DNA from: Rhodococcus koreensis
GTDB taxonomy: Bacteria > Actinomycetota > Actinomycetes > Mycobacteriales > Mycobacteriaceae
Direction: 5' to 3'
Length of the DNA stretch: 64,000 nucleotides
Assembly (NCBI RefSeq): GCF_900105905.1
Contig: NZ_FNSV01000005.1
Span: 2,108,001 to 2,172,000, forward strand
Shown: positions 7,876 to 17,300 of the stretch, one piece after another
Layout: every line of letters begins with the position of its first letter
How positions within the stretch are numbered: position 1 is the first letter of the stretch
Translations under genes and position numbers: made by a program
Notes under the pieces: model-generated
Told to the model about the DNA's origin: nothing
What the model saw: the letters and a program-made list of their open reading frames with translations, nothing else
Database searches by the model: none

Positions 7876-8439
7876 TCAGGAGAGGCAGGCGTCCAGCGCC
7901 TCCCCGACGTCGGTCCGGACGAGCAGCCTGTCGAGGGCGCGCTGCGCCACGAAGCCGCCGCCCCGCAGACCGTCGATCCAGTCCAGCAGGCCCGTGTAGT
8001 GGCCGTGCGGATCGAGCAGGACGACCGGCTTCTCGTGCATGCCGAGGTAGCCCGCGGTCCAGGTTTCGAACAGCTCCTCGAGCGTGCCGATACCGCCGGG
8101 CAGCGTGATGAAGGCGTCGGCGCGGTCCTCCATGACCTGCTTGCGCTGGCGCATGGTGTCGGTGACGACGAGTTCGTCCGCGTCGACGTCGGCGACTTCC
8201 CTGTGCACCAGGGCTTTCGGGATGACCCCGACGGTGATCGCCCCGGCGGCGCGGGCAGCCTCGGCCACCGCACCCATCATCGAGACGTTGCCACCGCCGG
8301 ACACCAGTTGCCAACCACGCTTTCCGATTTCGGTGCCCACCTGGGCCGCCAGTTCCAGGAAGTGATCGTCCACCGGCCCCGAAGCGCAGTAGACGCACAC
8401 CGAGAACGGCTGCGGTGGAACAGTTTCCCGGTTCACCAT
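7876..8439 (-). CDS. LOG-family cytokinin-riboside-monophosphate phosphoribohydrolase-like protein (first paralogue)
   Basis: A Rossmann-fold lysine-decarboxylase-like (TIGR00730/LOG) protein of 187 residues, the same length as mycobacterial Rv1205. The signature PGGIGTLEELFETWT and the preceding GGGNVSMMGA and MRQRKQVM motifs form the nucleotide-monophosphate active site. LOG enzymes release free base from N6-modified AMP; the M. tuberculosis homologue was linked to cytokinin production. The ATG at 8439 overlaps the end of the upstream LOG paralogue by 7 bp, so the two are translationally coupled. Confidence 0.9.
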   Translation of the reverse strand: MVNRETVPPQPFSVCVYCASGPVDDHFLELAAQVGTEIGKRGWQLVSGGGNVSMMGAVAEAARAAGAITVGVIPKALVHREVADVDADELVVTDTMRQRKQVMEDRADAFITLPGGIGTLEELFETWTAGYLGMHEKPVVLLDPHGHYTGLLDWIDGLRGGGFVAQRALDRLLVRTDVGEALDACLS

Positions 8440-9230
8440 TGCTCCTCCGTTCCGAGCAGTTCGGCCTCGTCGACTCCCTGCTGCGACTTGACGACGATCC
8501 GCACCGCCTCCTCGACACTGTCCGTGACGTGCAGCAGGTTGACATCGCCTTCCGAGATCTTGCCGCTGCGTTCGAGGGTTCCGCGGATCCAGTCCACGAG
8601 CCCGGACCAGTACTCGGTGCCGAACAGGATGATCGGGAACCGGGTGACCTTGCGCGTCTGCACCAGCGTCAGCGCCTCGAACAGTTCGTCGAGCGTCCCG
8701 AAGCCGCCGGGCAGGCAGATGAACGCCTGCGAGTACTTCACGAACATCGTCTTGCGGGCGAAGAAGTACCGGAAGTTGATACCCAGGTCGACCCACTCGT
8801 TCAGGCCCTGCTCGAACGGCAACTCGATACCGAGGCCGATGGAGTACCCACCCGATTCGCTGGCGCCGCGGTTGGCGGCCTCCATGACACCGGGGCCGCC
8901 GCCGGTGATGACGGCGTATCCGGACTCGGCCAGGCGCGCACCCAGCGCCCTGCCCGCCTCGTACTCGGGGTGACCGGGCTCGGTGCGGGCCGACCCGAAC
9001 ACGGTGACCGCACGCGGCACCTCGGCCAGGGCTCCGAACCCTTCGACGAACTCGCTCTGGATCCGCAGGACCCGCCACGGGTCGGTGTGCACCCAGTCGG
9101 TCTGACCCCGCTCGTCGAGCAACTGCTCGTCGGTGGTGGTCTCGTCCTTGCGGGCGCGCCTCAACTGCACCGGACCCCGGTGCTTCACGGACGAGGACTT
9201 CCGCCCGTAATTGTTCTTCTCGGGTGCCAT
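8433..9230 (-). CDS. LOG-family protein (second paralogue, N-terminally extended)
   Basis: 265 residues with a basic, poorly conserved N-terminal ~45 residues, then a LOG domain: VTVFGSARTEPGHPEY (~74-89), VITGGGPGVMEAANRGA (~106-122), RYFFARKTMFVKYSQAF (~150s) and the signature LPGGFGTLDELFEALT. This subgroup is larger than the neighbouring 187-residue paralogue, and its substrate is not established. It is cotranscribed with that paralogue, with overlapping stop and start. Confidence 0.88.
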   Translation of the reverse strand: MAPEKNNYGRKSSSVKHRGPVQLRRARKDETTTDEQLLDERGQTDWVHTDPWRVLRIQSEFVEGFGALAEVPRAVTVFGSARTEPGHPEYEAGRALGARLAESGYAVITGGGPGVMEAANRGASESGGYSIGLGIELPFEQGLNEWVDLGINFRYFFARKTMFVKYSQAFICLPGGFGTLDELFEALTLVQTRKVTRFPIILFGTEYWSGLVDWIRGTLERSGKISEGDVNLLHVTDSVEEAVRIVVKSQQGVDEAELLGTEEQW

Positions 9231-9272
9231 GCGCCCCAGGCTAACGGGTCGCCCGTTCGGGGCACCGGGCAG

Positions 9273-10346
9273 TCACGGGGTGCTCAGATAGGCGCGGAGC
9301 ACGGTCGCCACGTCGGTGATCTGCTGGACGGGGACGTGCTCGTCCCGCTTGTGCGCGAGGTTCGGATCGCCCGGACCGTAGTTAACGGCCGGGATGCCGA
9401 GCGCGGAGAACCGGGACACGTCCGTCCACCCGTACTTGGCGCGGAACTCGCCGCCTGCCGCCTCGATGAGGGCCGCGGCCGCCGGATCCGTCAGCCCGGG
9501 GAGCGCGCCCGGCGACAGGTCCGTGACCTCGAAACCCAGCTCGAGGCCGTCGAAGACCTCCCGCACGTGGTCGATCGCCTGCTCGGCGCTGCGGTCGGGC
9601 GCGAAGCGGAAGTTCACGTCCATCTCCGCGGCGTCCGGGACCACGTTGCCCGCGACACCGCCGGCGATCCGCACGGCGGACAGGCCCTCCCGGTACACGC
9701 AGCCGTCGATGTCCACTGACCGCGCGGTGTAGTCCGACAGCCGCTGCAGGACCGGGGCGAACCGGTGGATCGCGTTGTCGCCGAGCCACGATCTCGCGGA
9801 GTGCGCGCGGGTGCCACGGGTGGTCAGCGTCACCCGCAGCGTGCCCTGGCAGCCCGCCTCGATGAGCCCACCCGTCGGCTCACCCAGGATCGCGACGTCC
9901 GCGCGCAACCACTCCGGGATCTCACGTTCGATCCGTCCGAGCCCATTGTGGACGGCCGCGATCTCCTCGCAGTCGTAGAACACCAGCGTCAGGTCGTGCG
10001 CGAGGTTCTCCACGGTGGCGGCCAGATGCAGGAACACCGCGTCGCCCGACTTCATGTCGACCGTTCCACACCCGTGCAGCAGGTCGCCCTCACGCCGGGA
10101 GGGCACGTTGTCCGCGATCGGCACGGTGTCGAGGTGCCCGGCGAGCATCACCCGGCTCGGGAGTCCCCGATCGGTACGGGCGAGCACCGCGTTGCCGTTA
10201 CGGATGATCTCGAAACCGGTGGTCTGCTCCCGCAGCGCCGACTCGACGACGGCGGCGATAACCGACTCGTCGTGCGAGACGCTGGGGATGTCCACCAGCG
10301 CGGCGGTGAGGTCGATGGGATCGGCGTGGAGGTCGAGTGTGCTCAC
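9273..10346 (-). CDS. dapE: succinyl-diaminopimelate desuccinylase
   Basis: An M20-family dinuclear zinc amidohydrolase that cleaves N-succinyl-LL-2,6-diaminopimelate to LL-DAP and succinate in the lysine and peptidoglycan pathway. Its 357 residues show [11 protein letters not shown] (first metal His/Asp), [16 protein letters not shown] (bridging Asp), [15 protein letters not shown] (catalytic and metal Glu), [15 protein letters not shown] and a C-terminal [18 protein letters not shown] with the last metal His. Dimerisation-domain motifs ([18 protein letters not shown]) are present. dapD lies 1.2 kb away on the opposite strand. Confidence 0.95.
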   Translation of the reverse strand: MSTLDLHADPIDLTAALVDIPSVSHDESVIAAVVESALREQTTGFEIIRNGNAVLARTDRGLPSRVMLAGHLDTVPIADNVPSRREGDLLHGCGTVDMKSGDAVFLHLAATVENLAHDLTLVFYDCEEIAAVHNGLGRIEREIPEWLRADVAILGEPTGGLIEAGCQGTLRVTLTTRGTRAHSARSWLGDNAIHRFAPVLQRLSDYTARSVDIDGCVYREGLSAVRIAGGVAGNVVPDAAEMDVNFRFAPDRSAEQAIDHVREVFDGLELGFEVTDLSPGALPGLTDPAAAALIEAAGGEFRAKYGWTDVSRFSALGIPAVNYGPGDPNLAHKRDEHVPVQQITDVATVLRAYLSTP

Positions 10347-10387
10347 CCGTCCACCCTAGGCCGACCCGTCTTCCTGCTGCGGCGTTG

Positions 10388-11371
10388 CTACCCGTCGAAG
10401 CCACCCGGGATCTCGTAGATCGCGCCGTCGAATCCGATGCGGAACAACCGTCCCGCGGAGAAGCCGCCGGACCCCTGCCCGTAGACGACCATGCTCGACG
10501 TCGGCAGTCCCGACGCCAGCACGCAATACTGCCCCGGCGCGTCGACGCGCCAGATCTCGCCGCGCACGTTCGCCGGGACCACCGGGCGGCCCCGCGAATC
10601 CAGGGTCAGGCCGTCGGGAGCCGCGAACGTGTCGAGGCCGGACAGGTCGAGGATGCTTTCGGGGGCGCCCGGGTTCGCGATCGGGATCCGGCTCACGCCC
10701 GGATTCACGAACGTCCGCGACACGTAGAGGTACCGGTCGTCCACACCGAGCACCGCACCGTTCGCGCTGGGCAGCGTCGCCCAGTTCGGTTCGACCCGGC
10801 CGTCGGGGAACACCCGCCCGATCTGCGTTCCGAAGTCGTTGGTGGCGTATGCGGTCCCGGCGGCGTCGACGTCGAGTCCGTCCGCCGCGCTCAGGCCCAA
10901 CACGAAGGGAATGAGTGTGCCGGTGGCGGTGTTCAGCTTCGCGATCGCGCCCGGACGCAGGATGTCGCCGAGGAGGACGCGGGCGTCGGCGCCGTACCCC
11001 ACCAGCAGTGATCCGTCCGAGGCCCAGGCGAGGGCGCCCGCGCCCCTGCCGCCGGGGACCGTCGCGACGGGGACCGCCGGCGCTCCCGGCGCGTCGAGAC
11101 GGAACACGCGCCCGCTGAGGAGGTCCGTCGTGTAGAGGCGGCCGCCGGCGTCCACGGCGACGCCCTCCAGCGCGGCACCCGGCACCCGCCCCACGAGAAC
11201 CGGTGGCTGGCCTGCACCCGGGCACACCGGTGCGGCGGACGCGGTCTGCGGCACCGCCACCGACACCACCCCGGCGAGCAGCGCGCCCGCGGCCACGGCC
11301 CGCAGGCCGCGGCCCGTGGCTCGACCCCACCGTGAGCCTCCGGTCACCCGACCCCACTCCGAAATACGCAT
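10388..11371 (-). CDS. secreted SMP-30/gluconolactonase-like beta-propeller protein
   Basis: A ~327-residue protein starting [12 protein letters not shown], with a Sec-type signal peptide ([24 protein letters not shown]). It then has beta-propeller repeats of the form [37 protein letters not shown] and [20 protein letters not shown]. The fold resembles SMP-30/gluconolaconase/LRE-like proteins; calcium-dependent lactonase residues could not be confirmed. Two Cys (VCPG near the mature N-terminus and QYCVLAS near the C-terminus) may form a disulfide. The ATG at 11371 puts the signal peptide within the first ~45 residues; a longer start at 11422 is possible. It sits between dapE and dapD. Confidence 0.75.
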   Translation of the reverse strand: MRISEWGRVTGGSRWGRATGRGLRAVAAGALLAGVVSVAVPQTASAAPVCPGAGQPPVLVGRVPGAALEGVAVDAGGRLYTTDLLSGRVFRLDAPGAPAVPVATVPGGRGAGALAWASDGSLLVGYGADARVLLGDILRPGAIAKLNTATGTLIPFVLGLSAADGLDVDAAGTAYATNDFGTQIGRVFPDGRVEPNWATLPSANGAVLGVDDRYLYVSRTFVNPGVSRIPIANPGAPESILDLSGLDTFAAPDGLTLDSRGRPVVPANVRGEIWRVDAPGQYCVLASGLPTSSMVVYGQGSGGFSAGRLFRIGFDGAIYEIPGGFDG

Positions 11372-11499
11372 TGCCACGACCTTTCCCGGTGTCTCGCACG
11401 TGCCCCGTGCATGCTCCCCCATGAGCCCGGAACCCGCTCGGTTTCGAATCGATCACGCCCAGATAACGACCGCTCGAGAATGCCCGAGTAATGAGGCAG

Positions 11500-11505
11500 T
11501 AACCT
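11500..11505 (+). promoter_or_regulatory. candidate -10 element for a leaderless dapD transcript
   Basis: TAACCT matches TANNNT and ends 8 nt before the dapD GTG. The stretch between (CTACTGCC) contains no Shine-Dalgarno sequence. Transcription would then begin at or next to the start codon. Confidence 0.4.
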
Positions 11506-11513
11506 CTACTGCC

Positions 11514-12467
11514 GTGAGCACACAGGGAGCATCAGCAGTAGGCATCGCCAACGTGACCGTCGGCGGCACGATCCTCGACACCTGGTTCCCGGCGCCTGAG
11601 CTGGGAACCTTCGACAGCGCGGGCACCGTGCGGATCGAGGGTGGCGACATCCCCTCCGATCTGGCACTTCTCGCCGGACCCGACGAGGCACGTGAGGTCG
11701 ACCAGGTCGTGGTGCGCACCACCATCGCCGACCTGTCCGCGCCGCCGGCCGACGCCCACGACGCCTACCTGCGCCTTCACCTCCTCTCGCATCGCCTGGT
11801 GGCCCCGCACGGCGTCAACCTCGACGGACTGTTCGGGTTGCTGTCCAACGTGGTGTGGACCAACTTCGGACCGTGCGCGGTCGAGGGCTTCGAGAAGGTG
11901 CGGTCCCGCCTGCGTATCCGCGGCGTCGTCACCGTATTCGGTGTCGACAAGTTCCCGCGCATGGTCGACTACGTCGTCCCGTCGGGCGTCCGCATTGCCG
12001 ACGCCGACCGCGTCCGTCTCGGCGCGCACCTGGCCAGCGGCACCACCGTGATGCACGAGGGCTTCGTCAACTTCAACGCGGGCACGCTCGGCAGCTCGAT
12101 GGTCGAAGGCCGTATCTCCGCGGGCGTCGTCGTCGACGACGGATCCGACGTGGGCGGTGGCGCCTCGATCATGGGCACCCTGTCCGGTGGCGGCAAGGAG
12201 ACCATCTCCGTCGGCAAGCGCTGCCTGCTCGGCGCCAATGCCGGTCTCGGCATCTCGCTCGGCGACGACTGTGTCCTCGAGGCCGGCCTGTACGTGACCG
12301 CGGGCACCAAGGTCACCGGCCCGGACGGCACCGTCGTGAAGGCCAAGGAACTCAACGGCCAGTCCAACCTGCTCTTCCGTCGCAACTCGGTGTCCGGGGC
12401 CGTCGAGGTCGTGCCGTGGAAGGGCACCGGCGTGGAATTGAACGCCGCTCTGCACGCCAACGACTGA
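11514..12467 (+). CDS. dapD: 2,3,4,5-tetrahydropyridine-2,6-dicarboxylate N-succinyltransferase (actinobacterial type)
   Basis: Trimeric left-handed beta-helix acyltransferase using succinyl-CoA to acylate tetrahydrodipicolinate in the lysine/DAP pathway. The 317-residue length equals that of the M. tuberculosis enzyme. Landmarks are [10 protein letters not shown] (residues ~23-32), [14 protein letters not shown], the run of hexapeptide repeats ([60 protein letters not shown]) and [14 protein letters not shown] at the C-terminus. The GTG at 11514 fits the family N-terminus; the frame is open upstream but unrelated. The permease gene starts 4 bp after its stop. Confidence 0.95.
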   Translation: MSTQGASAVGIANVTVGGTILDTWFPAPELGTFDSAGTVRIEGGDIPSDLALLAGPDEAREVDQVVVRTTIADLSAPPADAHDAYLRLHLLSHRLVAPHGVNLDGLFGLLSNVVWTNFGPCAVEGFEKVRSRLRIRGVVTVFGVDKFPRMVDYVVPSGVRIADADRVRLGAHLASGTTVMHEGFVNFNAGTLGSSMVEGRISAGVVVDDGSDVGGGASIMGTLSGGGKETISVGKRCLLGANAGLGISLGDDCVLEAGLYVTAGTKVTGPDGTVVKAKELNGQSNLLFRRNSVSGAVEVVPWKGTGVELNAALHAND

Positions 12468-12471
12468 CACT

Positions 12472-13863
12472 GTGAGCGGTTCGCGAAATCCCGGCACCAT
12501 GACCGATTCGACCGGCACCCTCGGCCGGGGCCTGAAGGTCCGTCACCTGACGATGATGGGCCTCGGTTCCGCGATCGGTGCCGGACTGTTCCTCGGTACC
12601 GGAGTCGGCATCGCGACCGCCGGTCCGGCCGTCCTCGTTTCCTACCTTCTCGCCGGCATCATCGTCGTCTTCGTGATGCGGATGCTCGGCGAGATGGGAG
12701 CGGCGATCCCCGCCAGCGGATCCTTCTCGCACTACGCGCGGATCGGCATCGGCGACTGGGCCGGATTCGTGATGGGGTGGCTTTACTGGTTCATGCTGAT
12801 CATGGTGCTCGGCGCCGAGATCACGGGCGCCGCCGGCATCGTGAGCGGCTGGCTGCCCGGCGTGCCGCAGTGGGTCGTGGCCCTCGTGTTCGTGATCTTC
12901 TTCGCGGCCGTCAACCTCGCGAAGGTCAGCAACTTCGGCGAGTTCGAGTTCTGGTTCGCGGCCATCAAGGTCACCGTCATCATCGGGTTCCTGGTGATCG
13001 GTGTGCTGCTGGTATTCGGCCTGCTCCCGAACACCGAACCGGTGGGCACCACCAACCTCTTCGGGCACGGCGGGTTCATGCCGGAGGGCTTCGCCGGTGT
13101 CGCCGCGGGACTGCTGGTGGTGGCGTTCGCGTTCGGCGGCATCGAGATCGTGACCATCGCCGCCGCCGAATCCGAGGACCCGGAGCGTTCGATCGCCGTG
13201 GCGGTGCGCAGCGTCGTCTGGCGCATCAGCGTCTTCTACCTCGGTTCGATCTCGATCATGGTCCTCGTTCTTCCCTGGGACTCGTCGGACCTGAAGAGCG
13301 GGCCGTTCGTGGCCGTTCTCAACCAGGCGCACATCCCGTACGTGGCGGGGTTCATGGAACTCGTGGTCGTGGTGGCGTTGCTGTCGGCTTTCAACGCCAA
13401 CATCTACGGCACGTCGCGGATGGCGTATTCGCTGTCGCGGCGCGGCGACGGTCCCGCGTTCATGGCCCGGATCTCGAATTCCGGGGTGCCGCTCAATGCG
13501 GTGCTGCTGTCGGTGTTCTTCGGTTTCGTCAGCGTGCTGCTCAACTGGTGGCTGCCCGACGACCTGCTGGGACTGCTCCTGAACGCCGTCGGTTCGGCGC
13601 TGCTCGTCATCTGGATCTTCATCGTCGTCTCACACCTGAAGTTGCGTCCACGGCTCGAACGCGAGGGCAAGCTGACGGTGCGGATGTGGTTGTTCCCCTG
13701 GCTCAGCTATCTCACGCTCGCGATGCTCGGCGGTTTCGTCGTGCTGATGCTGTTCGACAGCGACGCCCGCACCCAGCTGATCTCGACGTGCGTGTTGTTC
13801 CTCGTCATCGCGGCACTCGGCGTGCTCAACACCCGGCGGCGGAGGCGTTCCCGGGCGGTGTGA
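12472..13863 (+). CDS. APC-superfamily amino-acid permease (AAT type)
   Basis: A cytoplasmic-membrane amino-acid/proton symporter of about 463 residues with ~12 predicted transmembrane segments. The AAT-subfamily first-helix motif is clear (MMGLGSAIGAGLFLGTGVGIATAGPAV as two pieces, residues ~22-48), as is the E-rich MRMLGEMGAAIPASGSF segment. Homologues carry GABA, proline, aromatic amino acids or D-serine; substrate cannot be assigned. The start is either GTG at 12472 (4 bp after dapD) or ATG at 12499. Cotranscription with dapD is likely. Confidence 0.88.
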   Translation: MSGSRNPGTMTDSTGTLGRGLKVRHLTMMGLGSAIGAGLFLGTGVGIATAGPAVLVSYLLAGIIVVFVMRMLGEMGAAIPASGSFSHYARIGIGDWAGFVMGWLYWFMLIMVLGAEITGAAGIVSGWLPGVPQWVVALVFVIFFAAVNLAKVSNFGEFEFWFAAIKVTVIIGFLVIGVLLVFGLLPNTEPVGTTNLFGHGGFMPEGFAGVAAGLLVVAFAFGGIEIVTIAAAESEDPERSIAVAVRSVVWRISVFYLGSISIMVLVLPWDSSDLKSGPFVAVLNQAHIPYVAGFMELVVVVALLSAFNANIYGTSRMAYSLSRRGDGPAFMARISNSGVPLNAVLLSVFFGFVSVLLNWWLPDDLLGLLLNAVGSALLVIWIFIVVSHLKLRPRLEREGKLTVRMWLFPWLSYLTLAMLGGFVVLMLFDSDARTQLISTCVLFLVIAALGVLNTRRRRRSRAV

Positions 13864-13878
13864 CCCGGATCCGGGCAC

Positions 13879-14292
13879 TCACCGGTCGGGTGTCCGATCC
13901 GGATCGGCGGACGTGCGCGCCGCGTGGGCAAGGACCTGCGGTCCGGTCACCAAGGCTTTCCGCCACGGCGCGACACCCTCGATCTCGATCTCGATCGACA
14001 GACTCAGCACGGTGCGGATCAGCACGATCACACCGAGAACGGCGGCATCGGTCAGCGACGGTGTCGAGGTGACGGTCTTGACGATGTCTGCGGCGACGAG
14101 CAATTCCAGACCGAGCAGGATCGCTCCGCCGAGCGACTCCCGCAGGGTCTTGAACGCCCGAGCACCGTCACCGGACTTCCTCCATGTGCGCACCGCGAGG
14201 AAGAAGGCGAACACGAACCCGAGAACCATGGACGAGACACCGAGCACTTCGAACAGTTCGGTGGCGACTTCGAAGAACCGGTGAGTGTCCAT
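13879..14292 (-). CDS. DUF1622 membrane protein
   Basis: A 137-residue protein with three hydrophobic segments (about residues 17-35, 54-70 and 78-95), a charged loop (RTWRKSGDGARAFKTLRESLG) and a hydrophilic C-terminus. This matches the DUF1622 family of small integral membrane proteins, function unknown. It starts 13 bp after the NRPS stop with AAGGGG as ribosome-binding site, so it is probably the last gene of the sulfatase-NRPS operon. It is convergent with the permease (15 bp apart). Confidence 0.8.
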   Translation of the reverse strand: MDTHRFFEVATELFEVLGVSSMVLGFVFAFFLAVRTWRKSGDGARAFKTLRESLGGAILLGLELLVAADIVKTVTSTPSLTDAAVLGVIVLIRTVLSLSIEIEIEGVAPWRKALVTGPQVLAHAARTSADPDRTPDR

Positions 14293-14305
14293 GCGCGCCC
14301 CTTCG

Positions 14306-17300
14306 TCAGACGTCCGTTTGTCGTGTGCGTCGACCCCGTATGGCCAGTTCCTGATCGATGATCAGCGCGATCTCGGCGAGGGGACGCGGCTGATCCATAT
14401 CGGCGTGCGTGCTGTGAACGTCGTGGGTGACGATGTCACCGGTGACGTATGCGCGCCACAAGTCGGACGAGGACTCGCTCGACATCGTGTCGTCATCCGT
14501 CAATGCTGGGCGGAGAAACACCACGTCACCGTGATAGGTCTGCGGTACGTGGTCGGCAGACAGCCGTAGGTCGTTCCGATAAATTGCACGTGCGGCATCC
14601 CAGATGGGCGCAGTGTCGGGCGAATCGACGATCTCGCCGTAGCGGCTCTGCGCCCATGCCCGGATCGACTGTCGAATGTCGTCGTCCGAAGGCGCCGCCT
14701 CGCCGAGGAGGAGATCCCCTGCACCGGGCACGCTGTCCAGCATCGCGAGGAGTACGACCTCGAGTCCTCGACGTTCCAGAGCGGTGGCGATCGCATGGGC
14801 GACGAGACCACCGAACGACCATCCCAGCAGAAGGAACGGGCCGTCTTCCTGAACGGCGAGGATCTGCTCGAGATAGTCGGCGGCCATACTCTCGATCGAC
14901 TTCGGTAGCGGCGTCACTCCGTCGAAGCCCCGCGCTTGCAGACCGTATATGGGCTGGTCGGGGAGGTGGGCGCGAAGACCCATATAGCACCAGCTCAGTC
15001 CTCCGCCCGGATGGACGCACCACAGGGGCGGTCCGGATCCTTCGCTTCGGATCGGCAGGACGACGGCGAACGGATCGAGCAAGCCGGGTTCGATTTCCTC
15101 ACCCATACGGGGTGCGAGTTCGGCGATCGTCGGAGACTCGAAGATCACCCGGATCGGGACCTCCACCCCGGTCACCGACCGAATCCGGCTCACCAACTGC
15201 GTCGCCGACAACGAATGCCCACCCAGGTCGAAGAAACTGTCATCGATCCCCACCCGGGAAACCCCGAGAACCTCCGCGTAGAGCGAGGCCAGCGTCTGCT
15301 CCACCGGTGACCGCGGCGCCCGGAACACCCCGCCGATGAACTCCGGTGCCGGCAATGCTCGCCGATCCAGTTTCCCATTCACCGTCAACGGCAACTGATC
15401 CAGCACCACCACCGCTGCCGGAACCATGTATTCCGGCAGCATCCTGGCCGCAAAACGACGGACCTCGACACGGGTGCCGGTGTCGGTGGTGTCGGAGACC
15501 ACGTAACCGACCAATCCGATCCCGGTGGTGGTGTCCCGGACCACCACCGCCGCCTGAGTCACGGCCGGATGTTTCAGTAGAACCGCCTCGATCTCCGCGG
15601 GTTCGACCCGGAATCCGCGAATCTTGACCTGCGCGTCTGCTCTTCCGCAGAATTCGAGCACTCCGCCGGCGGTCCAGCGCACCAGATCCCCGGTTCGGTA
15701 CATTCGCGCACCCGGCCCGCCGAACGGACATGCCACGAACCGCTCGGCCGTCGACCCTGTCCGCCCGAGATAGCCGCGAGCCAACTGCACGCCGGCGACG
15801 TACAACTCCCCGACCGCACCCACCGGGACTGGAACCAAGCCCGCACCCAGCACGAACACCTGCGTGTTGCCCACGGGCGCCCCGATCGGCACACTCACGC
15901 GGTCGGCGCGTTCGCCCGGCTCCGGTAGCACGAAGGTTGCCGCGAAGACCGTCGTCTCGGTCGGCCCGTACCCGTTGACCAGAATCGGAGGATTCGAGCG
16001 CTCGTCCCGATACCAGCCCTGCAACCCGGCCGGATCCAACACCTCACCGCCGAACACCATCATCCGTAGCACCGAATCAGACCCCACTGCAGGATCCTCA
16101 CGCTCGACTTCGGCGAACTCGTAGAACGCCGAGGGCGTCTGAGCGAGAACTGTCACCCGCTCCCGGACCACCGCCTCCCACAATCCGGCCGGCGAATGCA
16201 CGGTCTCCCACGGCACCACCATAATCCGGGCTCCGTGCACCAACGCCCCCCACAATTCCCACACCGAAAAATCGAACGCGACCGAATGGCACCACGCCCA
16301 CACGTCCCCGGCACCGAAGCCGGCCCAGCCTGCAGTACCGGCGAACAGCGACACCACGCTCCGATGGCTCACGGCGACACCCTTCGGAACACCCGTCGAT
16401 CCGGAGGTGTACATCACGTAGGCGGTGTTGCCCGGTCGTAGAGGTGTTGCGTGGTCGTTGTCGTCGGAGCCCCTCCCCTCCGACTGCCCGCCCTCGTCGG
16501 AGATGGCATCGAGGAGAACTCTGGGGATATCGTTGTCGGGCAACATGTTATCGGTCAGGGTGTCGGTGAGGATCAACCGCGGAGCGGCGTCGGCGAGGAT
16601 GGTCCCGATCCGTGCACTCGGATAGCGGGGGTCGATGGGGAGGTATGCACCGCCGGCCTCGAGGACCGCGAGCAACGCGATGATCAACTCGGGTGACCGC
16701 TCCAGTGCGACCGCCACCAGCACTTCCGGTCCGACACCCGCACCGATCAAAAGGTGCGCCAGCCGGTTCACTCGACTGCTCAGCTCTTGATAGGTCAGAT
16801 GCCGGTCACCGAACGTGACCGCCACCGCATTCGGAGTCGCGGCGACCTGCTGACCGAACAGGACTGGGATCGTCGAGTCCGGTATCGGAACGCTCGCCTC
16901 GTTCCAGGTCCGCAGTACCAACTCGCGTTCGTCCGGATCCAGGATCTCGTACCCCTCGATCCGCCCGCGCGGATCCGCGACGATCAACCCCAGCAACCGC
17001 ACATACCGGGCCGCGACGGCCTCCACCGTCGCCCGGTCGAACAGGTCACTCGCATACTCGATGACTCCGGCCAGACCCTGCCGTTCGGTGGGGGCGACGG
17101 TGAACGACAGATCGAAACGCGACGTCCCCGTCGACGCCGGCAACGTCTCCCACCCCAACCCGGGGAACGCGACATCGGGAAACGCGTTGTCCTGCATCGC
17201 AAACAACACCTGAAACAACGGATGATAGGCCGTCGAGCGAACCGGATTCAGCAACTCCACCAACCGCTCGAACGGCGCATCCTGATTCTCGTACGCCGCC

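Noticed and set aside
10356..11456. 366-codon Arg-rich frame overlapping the beta-propeller protein
   Set aside because: Alternative frame with composition typical of shadow ORFs; the 10388-11371 frame has signal peptide and repeats.
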